Below are positions 57,436 to 64,000 of a DNA stretch of 64,000 nt, piece after piece; within the stretch, counting starts at the first letter, position 1, and each line of letters opens with the position of its first letter. The position numbers were made by a program, and so were the translations under genes. The notes under the pieces are model-generated. The model was given only the letters and a program-made list of their open reading frames with translations. It was not told the DNA's origin and did no database searches. Location of the stretch: the NCBI GenBank assembly GCA_950106755.1, contig OX467084.1, positions 992,001 to 1,056,000 on the forward strand, read 5' to 3'. The DNA comes from Climacium dendroides. Taxonomy: Eukaryota; Streptophyta; Bryopsida; Hypnales; Climaciaceae.

Positions 57436-58062
57436 CTAACTCCTAAACCCTACAAAAACACATGAGCCAAATCATTCTCCAGTAATGAAACTCACCTCCA
57501 CAGTCCACACAGAAGAACGAAGCCACTAATGCATAGCACACACACACACAGCTCTACAGAGAAGAAGTGAATGAGAGATCGGAAAAGAAGACAATGAGAG
57601 GGAGACAAGAAGAATAGCAGGTATCCCAAGCAAGCTTATTGTTGTTCAAATCCAAAAAATTACTCTTGAAGTTCAAGTCAGAAGAAATCAATCCTTCCAT
57701 CAACGATACAGGATAACCCATATATCCGTCTTCAAATAGACACTTGTCATTGTGATAACCTGCATCCACGTCGAAGTGAGAGCCCAGTCACAGATACAAC
57801 CACAAGCTGAACCCTAAATCCTACAGAAACACCTAAACCAAATCATTCTCCTGTAACAAAGTTCACCTCCACAATCCACACACAGAAGCTCAGAGCCATT
57901 GATACGCAATACACGTACACACAACTCTCAAGAAAAGAAGTGGACGAGGGATCGAAAAAAAAGACAATGAAAGGGAGGACAGACCCTAAACAAGTATTCC
58001 AAGCAAGCTTACTGTTGTTTAATTAAGAAAGATTACTCTTGAAGCCCGAGTTGAAGAGCAAG
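57436..58062 (-). repeat. R repeats R3 and R4
   Basis: Continuation of the second 908-bp unit after element C. R3 starts with the target duplication CTAAC; its minus strand keeps the MDAGYHNDKCLFEDG frame of R1 (57554-57769). R4 (from about 57798) has the ACCACAAGCTGAACCCTAAA start and decays near 58062. Confidence 0.75.
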
Positions 58063-58263
58063 AACGTCCCCGTTCAAGAGTACACATGCTCACTCTTTTT
58101 CTAAGGCTTGTTGCAATTCTCAGGATGAGTTACTCCGTGGCATCCTTTGCCTAGCTGAATATGTCATACGATGATGCGGAGTAAACTACAGATAGCACGA
58201 CATGTTGCATAGCAACAAATAAATGAAGAGTAGGAGACAATTGAGGGTCTTCAGTGTACTCAC

Positions 58264-59277
58264 CGATTTGATTCGTAGCAAAAACCTTTTCAAGTCCGTC
58301 CGCTGACAGCTCAAACTTCCATGACATGTAGCCTGCATTGTTTCTAAAAAAATCGCATTTACAAAAGCAAATTAGATTATGTTATGATGTAAACATCAAA
58401 ATTACAAATGCATTGTCCAAATCTCATTCGAACAGGCACAATCACATAGTATGCTCTCAATATCAATGGAAAGTAACAAGTGCATCATTTCATATCCCTG
58501 CAACTCCATAAGACTTTGTAAGAGCTTTTGGTAATGATTGCCATCAAACTGGGGTCAAGATGCCTTACATGGGAACATTGAGGGGGAGCTTTCGAGTTTT
58601 AAAATCATTGGCAAATTTGCGCACTGATTCCACGGATGCAAGGTCAAGCTTCATGACATCCACACGTGCCTAAGGACTTTCAGTTGTAATCGCTGACTTT
58701 ACTTTTTCTCCGGTCTCCAAGTTGCGAATGGCCATAATTACGTGAGCCCCTCTCTTTGCAAACACTCTAGCTGCTTCCTTTCCAATCCCTGAAGTTGCTC
58801 CTGCCAGGAAGAATAAGCACAGTAACGATATTCCTATGAATCCAAGTTAGCCCAATCGTTATCGTTCTTAACCCTGCTGAGAATAGGTATTATCATTTCC
58901 GTCGAAATTGTTCATGACCCGTTAATTTTTGAAAATGTTCAATCGAAACTTAAGTCAAGGACAGGTACTATTCTACGACAGACAGAGAGATCTCGATCTC
59001 AGACGAAAGGCAAACATGCGTGTCCTCTCCTTCGAACTCATCTAATCAGGCCGCTTAACATATTGATAATAGTAAAAAAAAAAGGAGTTCCACCCTCTCT
59101 GGTCGTGGGAAACCGAGGTTGTAGACACACTATAAGTTAAGGCGCGAGAAAATCACCACTTATGATGATGGTCTTAGAACTGAGGTTGGTCCCAGAAGTA
59201 ACATCTTCGGTAGTAAAACAAGATCCAAAGCCACTAAGACCAGCACTTCCTGTCAGATAATTCCACAAGCCACCCAT
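58264..59277 (-). pseudogene. TIC32-like short-chain dehydrogenase, 3'-truncated
   Basis: Three exons splice in frame on the minus strand: 59157-59277, 58569-58800 and 58264-58343, with GT donors (GTGATT, GTAAGG, GTGAGT) and AG acceptors (GGCAG, TTTAG). Exon 1 encodes MGGLWNYLTGSAGLSGFGS and ends SKTIIISG. Exon 2 gives the NAD(P)-binding GATSGIGKEAARVF, GAHVIMAIRN and VMKLDLASVESVRKFA. Exon 3 gives NNAGYMSWKF and LEKVFATNQIG. These match the first half of plant TIC32/retinol-dehydrogenase-like SDRs. A TAG at 58670-58672 interrupts exon 2. No exon with the catalytic YxxxK is found downstream, where R repeats begin. It is therefore a truncated pseudogene. Confidence 0.82.
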
Positions 59278-60367
59278 AGTTCTTAACCGCTAATCTTTTT
59301 CAAACTCCCTGCCACAAAACCAAGACAATCGATAAGTGATAAAGAGACTCACTGAAACTGTAAAACTTCCATCAATTCATGTTCGCTGTTCTTGAGCTTT
59401 AAGTAATTACACAAAGATTGAAAAACAATTCATAAACGTTGAAACTATCACAGAACCAGAAATCCAACAACGAAGGAAAATAGTATTATTCATTTCCTTG
59501 CTATTGCTCAAGAACAGTTTCAAATAGATGCAAACAGAGAAATGCAGATACTCCTTTGGTGATCAGCTATGGAGAAATATTTTGAGAGTTCGTCCCATTC
59601 GACCAGTTAGTCTAAGATTATCCAGTATCGTTACTCAACACTTCATCTCTATCGAAGCCACGAGCTAACACCAACACTTACTTGAAGCACCATCCAACCA
59701 ACGATATTTGCGAACAACATACGAATACCCTAATCCCTAAAATCGAGGAGAATAATCCCGCCACGAATCCAGGTATTGCTAGACAGAGCAAGAGCGTATT
59801 ACTACAATGATTATTTCAAGAGCTGCGATTCAGTTACTGAAAGTTTAATGAAATAGAAGACAAATACGACATTCGCATCTCTTCCCTCACTTCCATCCCC
59901 TCCCAGTCGTCATTTAAAACTAAACTAAGCTGTACTCCCTCTGTCTCAAATGACATCCGTGGTCGGTAGCACCAAGTGAGCTTCGAAAAGTCCCTAAACC
60001 CTAAACCGCGGCTGACACTCACATGGCATTCAGGCACCTTGCCTTGCAACTGTCGCCCCCACAGGGATCACTTGAATTAGGAGTCTCCCAGTGGATGTCG
60101 ACGCCGCCATCCCCCTAAACCCTAAACCCTGACCATCGAGGACGTGACAGCTGCGACTGCGGCGAGGCAACGCGGCGCGTCTCAGCTGACGGAAAAGATC
60201 GTCGCAGAAGCCATAGACCAGGCGTAAGAATCGATAGAGAGTAGAGACTCGATCTCGATAGAAGAGATTAATAGTGAATCGGAGTCAGAGCTCAGCAATC
60301 GTGGTAATTTCCAACTAGGAAGTTCCAGTCGCTTCATCCACGTTGAAGTCCAATCACAGACACGACC
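59278..60367. other. Former SDR upstream region with telobox motif
   Basis: No gene is called. CCCTAAACCCTAAACCCTG at about 60113-60131 contains the telobox AAACCCTAA, a common plant promoter element. The surrounding 60000-60190 is GC-rich compared with the neighbourhood, as a promoter or 5' leader might be. Confidence 0.45.
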
Positions 60368-60600
60368 ACAAGCTGAACCCTGAACCCTACACAAACATTT
60401 AAACCAAATCATTCTCCAGTGACAAAGCTCACCTTCACAATCCATACACAGAAGCTCAAGCCATTGATGCGCAGCACACACACACACAACTCTCGAGGGA
60501 AGAAGCGAATGAGGGATCGAAAGAAAAGACAATGAGAGGGAGGACAAAAAACAACAGGTATTCCAAGCAAGAGTCCTAAATGTTCAATTAAGAAAGAGCC
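60368..60600. repeat. R repeat R5
   Basis: It matches R4 from ACCACAAGCTGAACCCT through CAAATCATTCTCCAGTGAC, the ACACACACACAC run and AGACAATGAGAGGGAGGACA. It stands alone and is about 2.3 kb from R4. Confidence 0.7.
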
Positions 60601-63339
60601 ATTTCTGATTCGACTGTCTTCCCATTACATCCCCCGCTGATTAGTTCCGGATATTTTTTCTCTCTAAATTCTAATCTAATGAAAAGACGGACTACTTCCC
60701 TCTACAAGCCAGTTCCTCAAGTTGCTAGTTCCTACAGCCAAAAATGGAGCTGATAGAGCCTTGAAACTTCCTCCCGTAGCTTACTCTCTGACACCATTGT
60801 CGGTTTCGCTCCATTCCTACAGATTAATTCCGACAAATCTATCCACAGTGTGTTTGACTGGGCCACTATGATGAGCCTAATCCGGATCTATGACTTTCTT
60901 CCGTTGTAGAGCCATGTTTGTTTTTTTGTATTTTAAAATTGTAATAATGAGTTATTTCATTAACTAAAGGAAATCAAATGGATTTATGAATTGAAATTAA
61001 TCCCTGAAGGACCAGGGCCTTATTTCTACTCAAAAACATTCAAAACGGCCACTTCTGTAGCGATCGGTAAAAGAAATTGGAAAATTTTTTTTTTGGACAT
61101 CCGACCGTAGGATCTTATACCTTACTAGTATTAGAATGTGTGGAAAAAATTCCCGAACTTTTGACCACATAGATTAAAAGATAAATGTGTTTGAAGTGAA
61201 AAGAGCAATTTTTTCAACACCTTGAGGGACTAGATTATTTGACTTTGGTCTTTTTGAACTTGAATTTTTTGTACTACAGAGTTTTGAGCTTTAAATCCTT
61301 ATTCTGTGGAATTGAGTTGAAAGTTTAGGGGAAAAAAAGTTTTAAAAAAAAACTTAATTTTAATGCTTCAATAAATTGTTGAGTAGAACTAGGTATGAGA
61401 AAGAAGGACATCTAAATTATTAATATCTTTAATATGGAATTAAAACGCATTAATCCCAGTTGTGAGATTGTTTTAGCAAGCAAACAAAATCATGAAAACA
61501 AAATTCTTTGGAAAAATAGTAAAAATTGCATTTAGAAATGGATTTTATAAGTTATTTTTTTAGGAAAATGCTCTAACTACCCAAAAAACAAGCTTGTCCA
61601 AAACTTTGTCATAATAAATCCAAATGGCATGAGTCATAGCTTCCCATGTAGATAAAAATATAATGTAAAGGAGGAAAAAAATCAAAAAAAAAAATTCAAA
61701 ATTTTACAATTTTTTTTTTCTGCCTGAAGTGCCCCCTGTCCCTATTCTGAGCTTATTTGGTTCAAACTTTTGATTTTAGGCACCGGATGGGGAAAAATTT
61801 ATATTCCCACAAAACTCATCAGATTTTCTATCTTCGGGAAAAGTTTCAAAAAATCATGTCAAAATTTCAGCCCCAAGGTACCTATCTGAAATCCTCATTG
61901 TCTCCCAAAGGGACAATGTTTTTGTAGGGGTTAAAAACTCCCTTCTTCTTTACATACGAAGGTGTTTTCCCTACTGTCTGATTTAAATATAAGTTCGTGT
62001 ATTTTTTAAAGTTAAACTTACAAACAACTTCTCTAGAGCTGTACACTTGTGTGAGTGTTTTTGATGATTTTTTCATATGTATTATTTTAAGTTTAAATTT
62101 TCAAAAAGATTTACTTGTGATCACATTAAATGAACGGACAAAAAATCCAAGTGATAATCCACCACTTTAATTTGCACTGAAGAACCCAAAGTGAAAATCA
62201 CTTTGGTACATTTTTATTTATTGAGAGATTTAAAACATCGCCAAAAATAACATCTACAACTTTTGAACTCCTATGTTCCATTTTTCATAATTTCATTTCA
62301 TTCATAACCCTAAAAATTGCCTCTCGAACCCACTCTACATCTGAAAGTAATGATACCACTTCAATACGATCCTCCTGAAGTGAAGCTCCCTAATGGTATA
62401 AATAGGTATATCACTAGCGAGTGTACAACTCCAGATGTTTTGATGTTACATGCAAAACAAACAATAAAAAATATTAAGACTATAGATAGTCTAAAATTTT
62501 TCAATCTTCTCCCCCCCTATTTTACGAATTCGAAGAAAATTGCAAAATGTATCATGTGGTTTACATTTTTTATATTACATATTAATAATCAACATTTGAA
62601 TTCTACTTGATTATAATCAGGTGTACCAAATAGGGGTTCCTAAATATTCTAATTCTATTTTGGATGAATGGATTCATTAAATTTTGATGATTTCACACAA
62701 TAATTCATGGAAACGTGTTAATGACGATTTTTCCTACTTTTATTTGGCAATACATAGACCGCATCTATATTCATATATTTCCTTCTACAGACACCTCCAA
62801 AATTGAATAATAAATTTCCTTACAGCATGTTTTAGGGTTGTCGTGATGCTGTTTAAATTTGGATAAGTTCAGATCTCTTCACTATGATTAGTTTTTGGAA
62901 AACCAAGTTACCTTCATGGCAAATGAACAAAATTTGTAACGGTGTGACAGTTAAGTAGAAAATCTCATTTGGAAGGCCGTAGACTCTGGACTTCAATCCT
63001 TTCCTAAATCTTCATACTTGAAATGTGTTTATACATTTTTGAGATTAATTTAGAATGAGCTAGCTCCTACAAGATCTAATGCATTTGCAGCTAGTTTTTA
63101 ATATTAGATATTGTTACCACGGAAAGAGAAGGTGGAGATGGATACATTTGCCCGAAATATAGTTTGGATGCCTGAATCGTTGTCTTTCATTTTCAAGATT
63201 GGCTTTAGGGTGTTGGAACAATCCTTTGAAAGAAGTGACTTTCAAAGGAACATGGACTTTATAAAAAGCAATTAGATTAGATTTTGGAGAGTTTTAAAAG
63301 CTTAGGGATTTTAAATCTAGTGATGTAAAAGCTACTATT
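60601..63339. other. Intergenic; dispersed repeat at 60725-60915
   Basis: Bases 60725-60915 pair with 16590-16795 as a decayed dispersed repeat (GAGCTGATAGAGCC, TTAATTCCGACAAATCTATC). The rest is AT-rich, with homopolymer runs and no recognised gene; frames such as 62317-62610 have no domain features. Confidence 0.5.
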
Positions 63340-63640
63340 TAAAATTTGTCACTCCACTTCCACTGATGTTGAACCACTGGTTTTAGGACCCTTGACCCTG
63401 CACTTTGGCACTCTAGTTTCACTGACACTAGACCACTGCTAGTGTAGGAGAAGCCTATCCGTATAATTCAGCACTGCAATTTATTTGATTTTGGAACACT
63501 GCTAGTAGACAAGGAAGCTGGTATTAAACTTGGGTGGTCTCATCACCCTATCGCAGTGTACAAGGCCGCCGATCTTTGATTACAGTGAACTACCTCTTCC
63601 AGTGACTGTGAAGCACTTGTGGTGTACTAGGAGTCAACTG
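63340..63640. repeat. Diverged direct repeats upstream of Myb-family copy 3
   Basis: Four degenerate units of about 70-80 bp share the order CACT-cnanTTTCACTGA-nnnnnGAACCACTGCTAGTGtAgnaG (for example near 63351, 63411, 63478 and 63593). They lie 150-450 bp before the ATG of copy 3. Confidence 0.45.
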
Positions 63641-63784
63641 AACCTTTGGTCCAACAATGAATCTGGTTTGGTTGTCAATTTCGAGAACATTTGTATCCAC
63701 AACGTTTTTGGTCACCGTTTTTTTGTTGGTTTGGGTTGTAAATTGCAGGTACAAGTACAGCTATCATACTACTATCGTTTGAAC

Positions 63785-64000
63785 ATGATGATTGTGAATG
63801 TGGCATCCGATGGGAGCCCTGTTCCTTGCGATCATTTTGAGGAGATAGGGAGAAGTTTTGTTTATAGCTGGATCTGGGAGTATGTTCTAAGGCACACTAG
63901 ATTGGGTGGTTCTAGTGATGGAATTTCGGAATCCTTCAAGGAAGGTTTCCCTGTTTCCGTTGAAAGGCTCATGCAAATGCAATATTTAAAACAGTTGGAG
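63785..64000 (+). CDS. Helical-domain plus Myb protein, copy 3, N-terminus (runs off window)
   Basis: An open frame of 72 codons from ATG 63785 to the window end, with no stop. It carries the same N-terminal signature as copies 1 and 2: FVYSWIWEYVLRHT, then GFPVSVERLMQMQYLKQLE, against WVWEYLLSH and ISRLCQMRFLQEL. A TTGCAG acceptor-like site at about 63743-63748 suggests a 5' UTR intron. The Gln lost to TAG in copy 2 is present here. As far as visible it is intact and may be the functional member. The Myb part should lie within about 1.5 kb downstream. Confidence 0.65.
   Translation, partial: MMIVNVASDGSPVPCDHFEEIGRSFVYSWIWEYVLRHTRLGGSSDGISESFKEGFPVSVERLMQMQYLKQLE

Noticed and set aside
19544..58672. 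UAG reassigned to an amino acid in this organism
   Set aside because: The ORFs of A, B and C also end in TAG at plausible positions, the internal TAGs align to several different residues, and G3 pol shows none. Decay or CHG deamination is simpler.
62317..62610. 97-codon ORF as a gene
   Set aside because: Its composition is that of AT-rich intergenic DNA, with no domain, no splice context and no homologous copy in the window.
1..64000. CRISPR arrays, rRNA, intact tRNA genes or bacterial operon features
   Set aside because: None was seen. The direct repeats present are irregular or belong to transposable elements, and the gene structures are eukaryotic.

Overview
This window is nuclear DNA of a plant, most likely a land plant with a repeat-rich genome; the species cannot be told from sequence alone. 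The evidence is spliceosomal introns, a TIC32-like short-chain dehydrogenase fragment, a JmjC fragment, a chromodomain Ty3/gypsy element, a CACTA-type MITE and AAACCCTAA teloboxes. No complete, clearly functional cellular gene lies inside it. About half is transposable elements, and the rest is AT-rich intergenic DNA with decayed genes.

Layout. (1) 1-13606: two chromodomain Ty3/gypsy copies head to head. G1 (minus) is cut off exactly where the 5' LTR of G2 (plus) begins. Both share an integrase whose catalytic Glu is Lys, a +1 frame break between RNase H and integrase, and stops before the chromodomain. (2) 13607-14293: a JmjC pseudogene starting at the outer LTR end. (3) 14294-18251: intergenic DNA with a diverged minisatellite and a 150-bp CACTA hairpin MITE. 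(4) 18252-25312: element B with element A inserted inside its reading frame. A, B and the later C form one family of about 3.4-3.7 kb units with TG...CA ends (seen in A and C), 5-bp target duplications, many CCGGAA words and one long ORF. (5) 25313-41898: intergenic DNA with two decayed members of a helical-domain plus Myb gene family (28.2 and 38.0 kb), tandem duplications and hairpin repeats. (6) 41899-57435: element C, itself split by G3, a young 11.85-kb Ty3/gypsy element with 2755-bp LTRs. (7) 57436-64000: repeats, a three-exon SDR pseudogene, a telobox region, diverged repeats, and the start of a third, so far uninterrupted Myb-family paralogue running off the end.

The part most likely to be undescribed is the A/B/C family. 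It has no gag or pol and no flanking LTRs, yet it has retroviral-type ends, a TATA box about 285 nt from the start in A and C, and one 540-700-codon ORF with a shared N-terminal domain and a charged coiled-coil tail. The simplest reading is giant solo LTRs carrying an ORF. The Myb-family cluster is the second candidate: a helical N-terminal domain with a W(V/I)WE motif plus a C-terminal Myb domain, recalling TRF-like telomere proteins in architecture.
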